This document shows positions 26,724 to 35,054 of a DNA stretch of 64,000 bases, one piece after another (the stretch's first letter is position 1; the number at the start of each line of letters is the position of its first letter). The notes under the pieces are model-generated. The model did no database searches, was not told the DNA's origin, and saw nothing but the letters and a program-made list of their open reading frames with translations. The stretch lies in the NCBI GenBank assembly GCA_965199105.1, contig CBDAQO010000002.1:2480001-2544000 (forward strand), in the 5' to 3' direction. The position numbers were made by a program, and so were the translations under genes. This stretch comes from LMUY01 sp965199105 (GTDB lineage Bacteria; Pseudomonadota; Alphaproteobacteria; Acetobacterales; Acetobacteraceae).

Positions 26724-26853
26724 GACCGGGCCGCTACACGGATCACCGGATGGGCGCAATGCTTTCGGCGGGCGGGCTGCCCAGCTTGGCGGGGCATTTG
26801 GCGGCTTCCCTGGCCTTTTGCCGACCCAATTTCGCGGCAACGTGAACAAGCCG

Positions 26854-27624
26854 TTAACTTATCATTGCACCCCGGAGCCGCAGCAGATCGGCCCAGGCGT
26901 CCCGCTTGGCGGCGGGCGTGGCCTGGATGTGCGCCAGGCTCGGCAATGCAAGCGTAGGCACAGGCGTTTCCAGCCCGGCGACCTCCAGCGTTTGCCAGCC
27001 ACCGCGGCCCCGCTTGGGCGCGGCGGGAAGCAGGGTTCGCGCCGCCAAACCGCCCACCAGCAGCACGAAACGCGGCTGCAGCAGGGCCAGATGGCGCTGC
27101 AGGAAGGGCAGGCAGGTCTGCACCTCCGCTTCGGTCGAGGGCCGGCCGCCGGGCGGTCGCCAGGGCAGCAGGCTGGTGGACAGCGCGGCCGCCCGGTCGA
27201 GCCCGGCGCTGGCGAACATGCGGTCCAGGAATGCGGCAGCCGCGCCGGCGAATGGGAGGCCGGCCCGGTCCTCCGCTGCGCCGGGCACGTCGGCCACCAG
27301 CACCAGGCCGGACTGCCCGCTGCCGTCGCTGAACACCAGGTTGGTGGCCGTGGTGCGCAAGGCGCAGCCGTCGAACCCGGCCAGCGCCGCCTGCAACGCC
27401 TGCGGGCTGCGCGCCGCCGCCGCCAGCGCCCGGGCCCGCGCCACCACGCTGCCAACCGGCGCCACCGGCGCGATCGCCACCGGCGCCACCAAGGCGGTCG
27501 GCGCCATCACGGCGGCCGAGAGGGCGGCGCGGCGGTCGAGCGGCCGCTCCTCCAGCGCCTCATCCGCTCCCCACTCCACCTGCAATCGCAACCATGCCAG
27601 CGCGTCCATGGCGGGTTTCTCCAT
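26854..27624 (-). CDS. Uracil-DNA glycosylase family protein, divergent motifs
   Basis: 256 aa. The overall order follows type-4 bacterial UDGs: CALRTTATNLVFSDG, GLVLVADVPGAAEDRAGLPF in place of GEAPG..ED, the WRPPGGRPSTEAEV segment, and FVLLVGGLAARTLL. Motif 1 has AD instead of GE, and the final His loop reads PSLAHIQATPAAKR. Only two of the four FeS-cluster Cys positions are kept (CALR and TCLPF). It may be a variant or weakly active glycosylase. The N-terminal about 60 aa are Ala/Val/Pro-rich. It is divergent from the ETF-QO gene. Confidence 0.8.
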   Translation of the reverse strand: MEKPAMDALAWLRLQVEWGADEALEERPLDRRAALSAAVMAPTALVAPVAIAPVAPVGSVVARARALAAAARSPQALQAALAGFDGCALRTTATNLVFSDGSGQSGLVLVADVPGAAEDRAGLPFAGAAAAFLDRMFASAGLDRAAALSTSLLPWRPPGGRPSTEAEVQTCLPFLQRHLALLQPRFVLLVGGLAARTLLPAAPKRGRGGWQTLEVAGLETPVPTLALPSLAHIQATPAAKRDAWADLLRLRGAMIS

Positions 27625-27743
27625 CGCTCCCCTCTCGCCCGCAAGGCGGCATTACGCCCGCATGGCAAGGCAGCCTCGCTTTGCGCCGCCCGGATGCGTC
27701 CCTATCTTGCAATGCACCAGGTTGGGTTGGGAGGGGTCTCTGC

Positions 27744-29369
27744 ATGTCAGAGCGCGAGGCAATGGAGTTCGACGTCGTGATCGTGGGCGCAGGGCCCGCG
27801 GGCCTGGCCGCCGCCATCCGGCTGAAGCAATTGGCGCCGGAGGCCACCGTGTGCGTGGTGGAAAAGGGCAGCGAGGTCGGCGCGCACATCCTCTCCGGCG
27901 CGGTGATCGAGCCGCGCGCCCTGGCCGAGCTGCTGCCCGACTGGCAGGAGCGTGGCGCCCCGCTGCTCACCCCGGCCGGCGACGACCGCTTCGTCTTCCT
28001 CACCGCCAGCCGCGCCATCCGCCTGCCCACGCCGCCGCAGATGCACAATGCCGGCAACTACATCGTCTCGCTCGGGGACGTCGTGCGTTGGCTCGGGCAG
28101 CAGGCCGAGGCGTTGGGCGTCGAGATCTATCCCGGGTTTGCCGCCGCCGAGCTGCTCGAGGAGGACGGCCGCATCGTGGGCGTTGCCACCGGCGACATGG
28201 GCGTGGGCAAAACCGGCGAGCACGGCGCCAACTACCAGCCCGGCATGGAACTGCGCGCCACCTACACGCTGTTCGCCGAAGGCTGCCGCGGCTCGCTGGC
28301 CAAGCAACTGATGCAGCGTTTCAACCTGCGCGACGGGCGGGACCCGCAAACCTACGCGCTCGGCATCAAGGAGCTGTGGGAAATTCCGGCTGCCGCCCAT
28401 AGGCCCGGCCTAATCGAGCACACTATCGGCTGGCCGCTCGACCGTGGCACCTATGGCGGCTCCTGGCTGTATCATTTTGGCGATCGCCTGGTTTCGTACG
28501 GGTTCGTGGTCGGGCTCGACTACCGCAATCCGTGGCTGTCCCCGTTCGACGAGATGCAGCGCTTCAAGACGCATCCCGCCATGCGGCACCATTTCGAGGG
28601 CGGCCGCCGCATCAGCTACGGCGCGCGCGCATTGAGCGAAGGCGGGCTGCAGTCCGTTCCGCGGCTCACCTTCCCGGGCGGCGCGCTGGTGGGCGACGCG
28701 GCCGGCTTCCTCAACGTGCCCAAGATTAAAGGCACCCATACGGCGATGAAGTCCGGCATGGCGGCGGCCGAAGCGCTGGCGGAAGCGCTGGCGGGGAACA
28801 AGCCGGCCGAGCCCACCAGCTACGCCGACAAGATCGCCGCGAGTTGGGCCTGGCAGGAGCTGAGCGACGCGCGCAACATCCGCCCTGCGTTCAGCCGCTT
28901 CGGCCTGCTCGGCGGCCTGGCCTACTCGGCGATGGACAGCTACCTGCTGCGCGGCCGTGCGCCCTGGACCATGCACCACCGCCATGCCGACAATGAGACT
29001 TTGGCAAAAACTACGAAGGTACAGCCTATCGCCTACCCCAAGCCCGACGGCAAGCTCACCTTCGACCGGCTCTCCTCGGTGTTCCTCAGCAACACCAACC
29101 ACGAGGAAAACCAGCCCGTCCACCTGCGCCTGCGCGACCCGGCGCGTTGGCTGGGCGTCAACTGGGACAGCTATCGCAGCCCGGAAAGCCGCTACTGCCC
29201 GGCCGGAGTCTACGAAGCGGTCGGCGTCGAGGCGGGCGAACCGCGGCTGCAGATCAACGCGCAGAACTGCGTGCATTGCAAAACCTGCGACATCAAGGAC
29301 CCGACACAGAACATCGACTGGTATGTCCCCGAAGGCGGCGGCGGGCCCAGCTATCCCGGCGGGATGTAA
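27744..29369 (+). CDS. Electron transfer flavoprotein-ubiquinone oxidoreductase
   Basis: 541 aa inner-membrane flavoprotein passing electrons from ETF to ubiquinone. It has an FAD-binding GAGPAGLAAAIRLKQ motif near residue 13, an FAD motif LVGDAAGFLNVPKIKGTHTAM, and a C-terminal 4Fe-4S site with Cys in RYCPAGVYE and CVHCKTCDIKDP. The length is normal for bacterial ETF-QO. ATG 27744 has GGGAGGGG upstream. The etfAB genes are not in the window. Confidence 0.96.
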   Translation: MSEREAMEFDVVIVGAGPAGLAAAIRLKQLAPEATVCVVEKGSEVGAHILSGAVIEPRALAELLPDWQERGAPLLTPAGDDRFVFLTASRAIRLPTPPQMHNAGNYIVSLGDVVRWLGQQAEALGVEIYPGFAAAELLEEDGRIVGVATGDMGVGKTGEHGANYQPGMELRATYTLFAEGCRGSLAKQLMQRFNLRDGRDPQTYALGIKELWEIPAAAHRPGLIEHTIGWPLDRGTYGGSWLYHFGDRLVSYGFVVGLDYRNPWLSPFDEMQRFKTHPAMRHHFEGGRRISYGARALSEGGLQSVPRLTFPGGALVGDAAGFLNVPKIKGTHTAMKSGMAAAEALAEALAGNKPAEPTSYADKIAASWAWQELSDARNIRPAFSRFGLLGGLAYSAMDSYLLRGRAPWTMHHRHADNETLAKTTKVQPIAYPKPDGKLTFDRLSSVFLSNTNHEENQPVHLRLRDPARWLGVNWDSYRSPESRYCPAGVYEAVGVEAGEPRLQINAQNCVHCKTCDIKDPTQNIDWYVPEGGGGPSYPGGM

Positions 29370-29419
29370 CGGTGCGGCGGCGCTGGCGTAACCTGGGCGG
29401 CAACGATAAGACAGCGCCC

Positions 29420-31138
29420 ATGCTGCTTAATCCCGCCCCGGCCCGCGCCGCCCTGCTCGTGCTTTGCCTGTCGGCGTGCGCCGCCTCCGAGCCGGGCCAG
29501 ACTGCCGCCCCCGCGCCGGCGATGAACTCGGCCGACGTGCTGGTCGGCAACCAGGCGATGGCCATTGCCGACGCGCCGACCGCCGCAACCGCCTTCAACC
29601 ACGCACTGGCCGCCGAGCCGGGTAATGCCGAGTTGCTGCACCAGGCGTTCCTGGCCGCCCTGCTATCCACGCAACCTGGTGCCAAGGGCGTGTCTGGCCA
29701 AGCCACCCGCGCGCAGGAGCTGGCGCGCAGCATCCCCGGTGACCCGGCCGCCACGCTGGTGCTGGCCGACGTAGACATCCAGGCCAGACACTGGAGCGCC
29801 GCGGCGGCGAAGTTCGCGCAACTGCCGGTCGACGGCCCCAACCAGTTGCTGCAGCCGCTGCTCACCGCCTGGGCGCAGCAGGGCGCGGGCGACACCGACG
29901 CCGCACTCGCCACCCTGCGCCCGCTGCTCGAATCTAGCCGGTTCCGCAGCGTCGCCGCCCTGCACGCCGCCATGATCGACGACCTGGCCGGGCGCACCCC
30001 CGACGCCGCCCGGCTCTACCGCCAGGCGCTGGTCGACTTCGGCACGCTGAACCTGCGCCTCGGCACGCTGGTCGCCAGTTGGCAGGCTCGCAACGGCCAG
30101 CCCGCCGAGGCGCGCGGCACCATCCGCGCCATGGTGCAGAGCAGCCCCAACCTCGCCATCGCCGAGCCGGCTTTGCAGCAGAGCGTCACCAGCCGCTCGG
30201 TCGCGAGCGCGGTGGATGGCGTGGCCGAGAGCTACCTCGCCGTGGCCGCCGCCTTGCAGCAGCAGGACTCGTTCGACTACGCGCTGATCCTGCTGCACCT
30301 GGCGATCGGCTTGCGGCCGGACTTCACCGCGGCGCGGCTGCTGCTGGCGGAAATGCTGGCCAGCCACGGCCAGGTGGATGGCGCGGTGGCCACCCTGGCG
30401 CCGGTGCCGCCCAGCGACCCGCTGACCGCCGTGGTGCAACTGCGCGAGGCGCGCTACGCCACCGAGCAGCACCACGACGCCGAGGCCGAAGCGCTGCTGC
30501 AGCATTTGGCGGTCGCCTACCCCGACCAGCCGGCGCCGCTTGCCATGCTGGGTGAGCTGCAGAGCGACGCGGGCCAGTTCACCCAGGCCGCGGTCAGCTA
30601 CGGCCAGGCCATCCAGCGCGTCAGCCAGCCCTCGCAGGCGGATTGGCTGCTGTTCTACCAGCAGGGCGTCGCCTACGACCAAGCGCATGACTGGCCGCAC
30701 GCCGAGGCCGACTTCCTGCGCGCGCTGCAACTCGCGCCCGACCAGCCGCTGGTGCTGAACTACCTCGGCTATGCCTGGACCGAGCAGGGCCGCAACCTCG
30801 CCCGCGCCCGCCAACTGATCGAGCGTGCCGTCGAGCAGCGGCCCAACGACGGCGACATCGTCGACAGCTTTGGCTGGGTGCTGCTGCAGGGCGGCGACAA
30901 GGCCGGCGCGGTGCAGGTGCTGGAGCGGGCAGTCGAGCTGGCGCCGGAGGACGCGACCATCAACGCCCATCTCGGCGACGCCTACCAGGCGGCGGGGCGG
31001 ATGCGTGAGGCGGCCGTGCAGTGGCGCCGCGCGCTGATCCTCCACCCTGGGCCGCAGGACACGGCGCGGCTGCAGGCCAAGCTCGCCACCGCCACCCACC
31101 CGGCCCTGCCGCAGGCCGCCGACCGCCGCGTGGAATGA
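29420..31138 (+). CDS. TPR-repeat lipoprotein
   Basis: 572 aa. A short signal peptide ends at LCLSAC, a lipobox. The rest is built from TPR-like helices; the clearest repeats are near the C-terminus (DWPHAEADFLRALQLAPDQP, NYLGYAWTEQG, FGWVLLQGGDKAGAVQVLER). Such outer-membrane TPR lipoproteins act as assembly scaffolds. It is translationally coupled to ispE (ATGA overlap), a gene order known in alphaproteobacteria. I cannot name a partner. Confidence 0.88.
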   Translation: MLLNPAPARAALLVLCLSACAASEPGQTAAPAPAMNSADVLVGNQAMAIADAPTAATAFNHALAAEPGNAELLHQAFLAALLSTQPGAKGVSGQATRAQELARSIPGDPAATLVLADVDIQARHWSAAAAKFAQLPVDGPNQLLQPLLTAWAQQGAGDTDAALATLRPLLESSRFRSVAALHAAMIDDLAGRTPDAARLYRQALVDFGTLNLRLGTLVASWQARNGQPAEARGTIRAMVQSSPNLAIAEPALQQSVTSRSVASAVDGVAESYLAVAAALQQQDSFDYALILLHLAIGLRPDFTAARLLLAEMLASHGQVDGAVATLAPVPPSDPLTAVVQLREARYATEQHHDAEAEALLQHLAVAYPDQPAPLAMLGELQSDAGQFTQAAVSYGQAIQRVSQPSQADWLLFYQQGVAYDQAHDWPHAEADFLRALQLAPDQPLVLNYLGYAWTEQGRNLARARQLIERAVEQRPNDGDIVDSFGWVLLQGGDKAGAVQVLERAVELAPEDATINAHLGDAYQAAGRMREAAVQWRRALILHPGPQDTARLQAKLATATHPALPQAADRRVE

Positions 31139-32046
31139 GCCCGCCCGACGCCCAAGGTGCCACGGAACTCGCCCCGGTCAAGGTCAACCTCAGCCTGCTC
31201 GTCACCGGCCGCCGCCCGGACGGCTACCACCTGCTCGACAGCATCGCCGTGTTCGGCCCGGCGTTCGACGTGGTGCGCGCGCAGCCGGGCAGGGGCCTTT
31301 CGCTCACCGTGACGGGCCCGTTCGCCGCCGGGCTTGAGGCCGGCCCCGGCAACCTGGTGCTGCGCGCCGCCCAGGCCCTGGCCGACTGGGCCGGCATCGC
31401 GCCGGACGCCGAGCTCGTGCTGGACAAGCGCGTGCCCGTCGCCTCGGGAGTCGGCGGCGGCTCGGCCGATGCGGCCGCCACGTTGCGCCTGCTGTGCCGG
31501 TTGTGGGGCTGCGCGCCGCCGCCGAGCGCGCTTGCGCTGCAGTTGGGTGCCGACGTCCCGGTTTGCCTTCGCGCCACGCCGGCGCGCATGACGGGCGTTG
31601 GGGAGGTGCTGTCGCCACTGCCGCCGTTGCCACCGCTCGGATTGCTGCTCGTCAACCCCGGGCTGGCGGTCGCCACGCCCGACGTGTTCCGTGCCCGCCT
31701 TGCCGCGTTCTCCCCTCCGGCGACGCTGCCGGCGGCCTGGCCGGACGCCGCGGCGCTGGCCACCACCCTGGCGGCGCTGGCCAACGACCTGGAGCCGCCC
31801 GCCGTGCAGCTTTGCCCCGCCATCGCCACCGTGCTGCAGCACCTGCGGGACCTGCCGGGCTGCCTGCTAGCGCGCATGAGCGGCTCCGGTGCCACCTGTT
31901 TCGCGCTGTTCGCCACCCCGGCGCAGGCGGAGGCTGCGGCGCCTCGGCTGCCGGCCGCCTGGTGGCGCTGCGCCGGGCCTCTTTACGAACCCCCACCTGC
32001 CGCCCTAATGACGCAGCCGGCTGGATGGGGCGTCGCCAAGCGGTAA
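31135..32046 (+). CDS. ispE: 4-diphosphocytidyl-2-C-methyl-D-erythritol kinase
   Basis: 303 aa GHMP kinase of the MEP isoprenoid pathway. It shows APVKVNLSLLVTGRRPDGYH at the N-terminus, the ATP loop PVASGVGGGSADAA and the C-terminal ARMSGSGATCFALF motif. The ATG at 31135 overlaps the TPR gene stop. The last codons and the TAA stop (32044-32046) lie inside the tRNA-Gln gene that starts at 32026, a 21-base same-strand overlap; the tail Q-P-A-G-W-G-V-A-K-R is encoded partly by tRNA sequence. Confidence 0.95.
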   Translation: MSPPDAQGATELAPVKVNLSLLVTGRRPDGYHLLDSIAVFGPAFDVVRAQPGRGLSLTVTGPFAAGLEAGPGNLVLRAAQALADWAGIAPDAELVLDKRVPVASGVGGGSADAAATLRLLCRLWGCAPPPSALALQLGADVPVCLRATPARMTGVGEVLSPLPPLPPLGLLLVNPGLAVATPDVFRARLAAFSPPATLPAAWPDAAALATTLAALANDLEPPAVQLCPAIATVLQHLRDLPGCLLARMSGSGATCFALFATPAQAEAAAPRLPAAWWRCAGPLYEPPPAALMTQPAGWGVAKR

Positions 32047-32100
32047 GGCAGCGGATTTTGATTCCGCCATTCGGAGGTTCGATCCCTCCCGCCCCAACCA
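32026..32100 (+). tRNA. tRNA-Gln (anticodon TTG)
   Basis: 75 bases with CCA encoded. The acceptor stem TGGGGCG pairs with CGCCCCA, the D arm GCC/GGC encloses AAGCGGTAA, the anticodon arm GCGGA-TTTTGAT-TCCGC gives TTG, and the T arm GGAGG/CCTCC carries TTCGATC. All stems pair perfectly. It overlaps the last 21 bases of ispE and lies 18 bases before the convergent SDR gene's stop. Confidence 0.98.
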
Positions 32101-32118
32101 GACTTCGTCGTTGGGTTG

Positions 32119-32784
32119 CTAGAACGTCTCCACGAATGGCCGCACCGCGATCTCGTCGGTCCACACCGAGCGCGGCTGGTCCAACATCGCGGCCATCGTG
32201 ACGGCGATCGCGTCCGGGTCCAGGTGGCTGTCCGGCGTCGCCTCCGCCCGGCTGGTGGCGCGGATCGCCCCGTCCACCACCACATGCACCACGTGGATGC
32301 CCTTCGGGTGCAGCTCGCGCGCCATCGACTGCGCCAGGCCGCGCAGGGCGAACTTGCCCATCGCGAACGCGGCCGAGTTGGCGTAGCCCTTCACCCCCGC
32401 CGAGGCGCCGGTGAGCAGGATGCAGCCGCGGCCGCTTGGCAGCATGCGCCGCGCGGCCTGCTGCGCCACCAGGAAGGCGCCGAACGCCGACACCTCGAGC
32501 GTCTGGCGCACGGCCGCCGGGTCGAGCTCGATGAGCGGCCCCCGGGTGCGCGCGCTGGCGTTGTAGAGCACGATGTCCGGCGTGCCCACGGCGTCGAACA
32601 GGGCCGCGACCGCCGCCGGGTCCGCCGCGTCGCATGCATGCAGGCTGGCGCCGGTTTCGCTGGCCAGCGCGGCGAGCTTGCCGGTGTTGCGCGCGGCCAG
32701 CGCCACCGTCTCGCCGCGCCGCGCCATCAATCGCGCGAAGGCGGCCGACAGCCCCGGGCCGGCACCCACGATCAGCACGCTCAT
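32119..32784 (-). CDS. SDR family protein with Phe in the YxxxK motif
   Basis: 221 aa from ATG 32784, which overlaps the stop of the upstream hydratase gene (ATGA). The nucleotide motif is GAGPGLSAAFARL, with YNASAR as NNAG equivalent and LTGASAGVKG as the Ser strand. At the active site it reads FAMGK, so Phe replaces Tyr. The following segment ALRGLAQSMARELHPKGIHV is typical of a known SDR subfamily of proteobacteria with this change. The function is unknown. It is coupled to the hydratase and converges on tRNA-Gln. Confidence 0.85.
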   Translation of the reverse strand: MSVLIVGAGPGLSAAFARLMARRGETVALAARNTGKLAALASETGASLHACDAADPAAVAALFDAVGTPDIVLYNASARTRGPLIELDPAAVRQTLEVSAFGAFLVAQQAARRMLPSGRGCILLTGASAGVKGYANSAAFAMGKFALRGLAQSMARELHPKGIHVVHVVVDGAIRATSRAEATPDSHLDPDAIAVTMAAMLDQPRSVWTDEIAVRPFVETF

Positions 32785-33569
32785 AGCGCGGCCCCCACCC
32801 CGGTGGACTCTTCCAACCCGGTGAACTCCACCGCGGCACTGCCGGCGTGGGCGAACTCGGCCTGCACATGGGCGCCGGCGGCCACGAAGTCCTTCCCCGT
32901 CCAGGAGCCGCAGGTGATGTATTGCCCGGCATGCAGTCCGCCGGCCCAGCGCGCGCCCGTGTCGGCGAGCCATTGGATGAGCCGGATCATGTCGCCGGCC
33001 GGGTTGGCGACGCCGGTCTTCACCACCGCGCCGTCCACCAGCAGCCGCACGCTCTCCTGCGCGAAATCGATCGCCTGCCAGTCCGCCGCCGGGGCGCCGT
33101 AGACGAAGCCGGCATGGGTCAGCGAGTCGGCCAACTGGCTGAGCGGCCCCACCGCATCCGGGTCGACGAAGCGGGAGTCGAGCAGCTCGATGGCGGGCAG
33201 GCAGTAGGCGATGGCGGCGATCACCTCGGCGCGGCCATAGGGCGTCTCGCGCGGCGGCAGGTCTGCCCCCAGGCGAAAGCTGATCTCCGCCTCCACACCG
33301 CGCAGATGCGCCGGCCCGGCATACACCGGCGCTGGGGACGCGCGCACCGCGGCGGCCGGCATCGGGGCGCAGGTCGGCGGCGCGGCGGGCCCGGCCGCGC
33401 CCACCTTCCAGCCTCCGATCGGCCCCAGCGCCTCGTTGACCCGGCGTTGGATCGCGTACGCCTGCGCCTGGTCGGTGGGCGCCAGCATGGCCGGCAGACC
33501 GTGCAGCTTCTGCGACGCATCCCGTCGCGCGCTCAGCAGCAGGCCGGCGGCCTCGGCGTGTTGGTCCAT
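32781..33569 (-). CDS. 2-keto-4-pentenoate hydratase-like protein (FAH/MhpD family)
   Basis: 262 aa. Fumarylacetoacetase-fold hydratase/decarboxylase family: GWKVGAAGP, GVEAEISFRLGADLP (acidic metal ligands VEAE), AIELLDSRF, and WLADTGARWAGGLHAGQYITCGSWTG. Relatives hydrate 2-hydroxypentadienoate in meta-cleavage aromatic degradation, or act as 4-oxalocrotonate decarboxylases. ATG 33569 lies behind AAGGGG. No other aromatic-degradation genes are near, so the substrate is open. Confidence 0.87.
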   Translation of the reverse strand: MDQHAEAAGLLLSARRDASQKLHGLPAMLAPTDQAQAYAIQRRVNEALGPIGGWKVGAAGPAAPPTCAPMPAAAVRASPAPVYAGPAHLRGVEAEISFRLGADLPPRETPYGRAEVIAAIAYCLPAIELLDSRFVDPDAVGPLSQLADSLTHAGFVYGAPAADWQAIDFAQESVRLLVDGAVVKTGVANPAGDMIRLIQWLADTGARWAGGLHAGQYITCGSWTGKDFVAAGAHVQAEFAHAGSAAVEFTGLEESTGVGAAL

Positions 33570-33699
33570 GCGGGCGCCCCTTCGTGACGATGGTCGGCTG
33601 CCCAAACGGCGGGCGAGCGCGGATTTACCCACCCAAGCCGCCCCTTGCCAAGAACCGGGCCCGCCGCGAGAACGCTGGCTTGGGAAGGGGGACGGCGGA

Positions 33700-34620
33700 A
33701 TGGAGCGGCATCTCGACTGGCGAGGCCTGCCCGACGCGGCGCGCGGCGGCACCGTCGCCCTGGGCAATTTCGATGGCGTGCATCGCGGCCACGTCCATCT
33801 GCTCGCCAGCGCCCACGCCGCCCGGCCGGACCGCCCGCTGGCGACGCTCACCTTCGAGCCGCACCCGCGCGAGCTGTTCCGCCCCGACGACCCGCCGTTC
33901 CACCTCAGCCTGCCCCCCGCCCGCGCGGCGCTGCTGGCCGGGCATGGCGTGCAGCACGTCATCGAGGTGCCGTTCGACCGCGCCTTCAGCGAGTTTGCGC
34001 CCGAACGCTTCATCCGCGAGGTGCTGCAGGGCGGATTGGGCGCCGCGCATCTCGCCTGTGGCCCCGACTTCGCGTTCGGCCACCGCAAGGGCGGCGACGT
34101 GGCGCTGTTGTCGCAGCAGGCGGAGGCGCTCGGCCTCGGGCTCACCGTGGTGCAGCCGCTGGCCGACGCCGAGGGCCCGATCAGCTCCACCCGTATCCGC
34201 CGCGCCTTGCAGGACGGCTACCCCGAGCGCGCGGCCGAGGCGCTGGGCCGCGCCTGGAGCATCCGCGGCACCGTGGCGCATGGGGACGCGGTGGGCCGCA
34301 CCATCGGTTTCCCCACCGCAAACATCGCGCTCGGCCGCCACCTGGAGCCGGCGCGCGGCGTGTATGCCGTCACCCTCGCGCTCGGCGCTGGCCGGGTGCT
34401 GCCTGGCGTGGCCAATATCGGCCGCCGCCCGACGGTGGCCGAAGGGGCGATCAGCCGGGTCGAGGTGCACGTGTTCGACTTCGCCGAGGACCTGTATGGA
34501 CAAGAGGTGGACGTGGCATTGCATTACTTCATCCGCGCCGAACGCCGGTTTGGCGGATTGCCCGAGTTGCGCGCGCAAATCGCGTTGGATGCAGCCGAAG
34601 CACGTAAATTGCTGGCTTGA
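33700..34620 (+). CDS. ribF: Bifunctional riboflavin kinase / FAD synthetase
   Basis: 306 aa. The N-terminal FMN adenylyltransferase half has LGNFDGVHRGH and the later SSTRIRRAL motif; the C-terminal flavokinase half has GRTIGFPTANI and the conserved NIGRRPTVAEG segment. It converts riboflavin to FMN and FAD. ATG 33700 follows GGAAGGGGGACGGCGGA. The gene is divergent from the hydratase, with a 130-base shared upstream region in which I see no FMN riboswitch. Confidence 0.95.
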   Translation: MERHLDWRGLPDAARGGTVALGNFDGVHRGHVHLLASAHAARPDRPLATLTFEPHPRELFRPDDPPFHLSLPPARAALLAGHGVQHVIEVPFDRAFSEFAPERFIREVLQGGLGAAHLACGPDFAFGHRKGGDVALLSQQAEALGLGLTVVQPLADAEGPISSTRIRRALQDGYPERAAEALGRAWSIRGTVAHGDAVGRTIGFPTANIALGRHLEPARGVYAVTLALGAGRVLPGVANIGRRPTVAEGAISRVEVHVFDFAEDLYGQEVDVALHYFIRAERRFGGLPELRAQIALDAAEARKLLA

Positions 34621-34738
34621 CTGCCGGCGCCGGCCTCGCCAAGTGCGGTCAGGCGCCATTTGCAACCGGCGTCGCCCGGCCTAATGTGAGGCCCGAGAGT
34701 GTGTTGCGGTGCCGCCAACGGCCCGCCAGGAGGTAGCG

Positions 34739-34984
34739 ATGGGTAGCTTAAGCATTTGGCACTGGATGATCGTGCTGATGGTCGTCCTCCTCCTGTTCGG
34801 GACGGGCAAGGTCAGCACGCTGATGGGTGACTTCGCCAAGGGCATCAAGTCGTTCAAGAAGAACATGGCCGACGACGACTCCATGGAAGCGACCGCCGAG
34901 CGCCCCGCCGGCACCATCGCCGCGCCTGGCACTCCCACCGCAACAACCACCACGACCCACCGCGAGCCCGCCAACCAGGGCTGA
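34739..34984 (+). CDS. tatA: Sec-independent protein translocase subunit TatA
   Basis: 81 aa. One N-terminal membrane helix (IWHWMIVLMVVLLLFG), the FGTGKVSTLMGD hinge, and an amphipathic helix FAKGIKSFKK, then a flexible Thr/Pro-rich tail. TatA forms the pore for folded Tat substrates. ATG 34739 has CCAGGAGG 5-6 bases upstream. tatB and tatC do not follow, unlike the usual tatABC operon; an intact hairpin repeat comes 21 bases after the stop. Confidence 0.93.
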   Translation: MGSLSIWHWMIVLMVVLLLFGTGKVSTLMGDFAKGIKSFKKNMADDDSMEATAERPAGTIAAPGTPTATTTTTHREPANQG

Positions 34985-35005
34985 TCCACCAGTCACGCCA
35001 AAAAG

Positions 35006-35040
35006 CCCTCTCCCTCCGGGAGAGGGTTGGGTGGGGGGCA
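35006..35040. repeat. Dispersed hairpin repeat after tatA
   Basis: CCCTCTCCC (35006-35014) and GGGAGAGGG (35018-35026) enclose a 3-base loop, with TTGGGTGGGGGGCA on the right flank. It is nearly identical to the copies behind phoB and ugpC. It lies between the convergent tatA and xerD genes and may terminate one or both. Confidence 0.78.
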
Positions 35041-35054
35041 GCCCGCACGAGACC

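Noticed and set aside
33570..33699. FMN riboswitch upstream of ribF
   Set aside because: The 130-base region shows no conserved RFN-type paired segments by eye.
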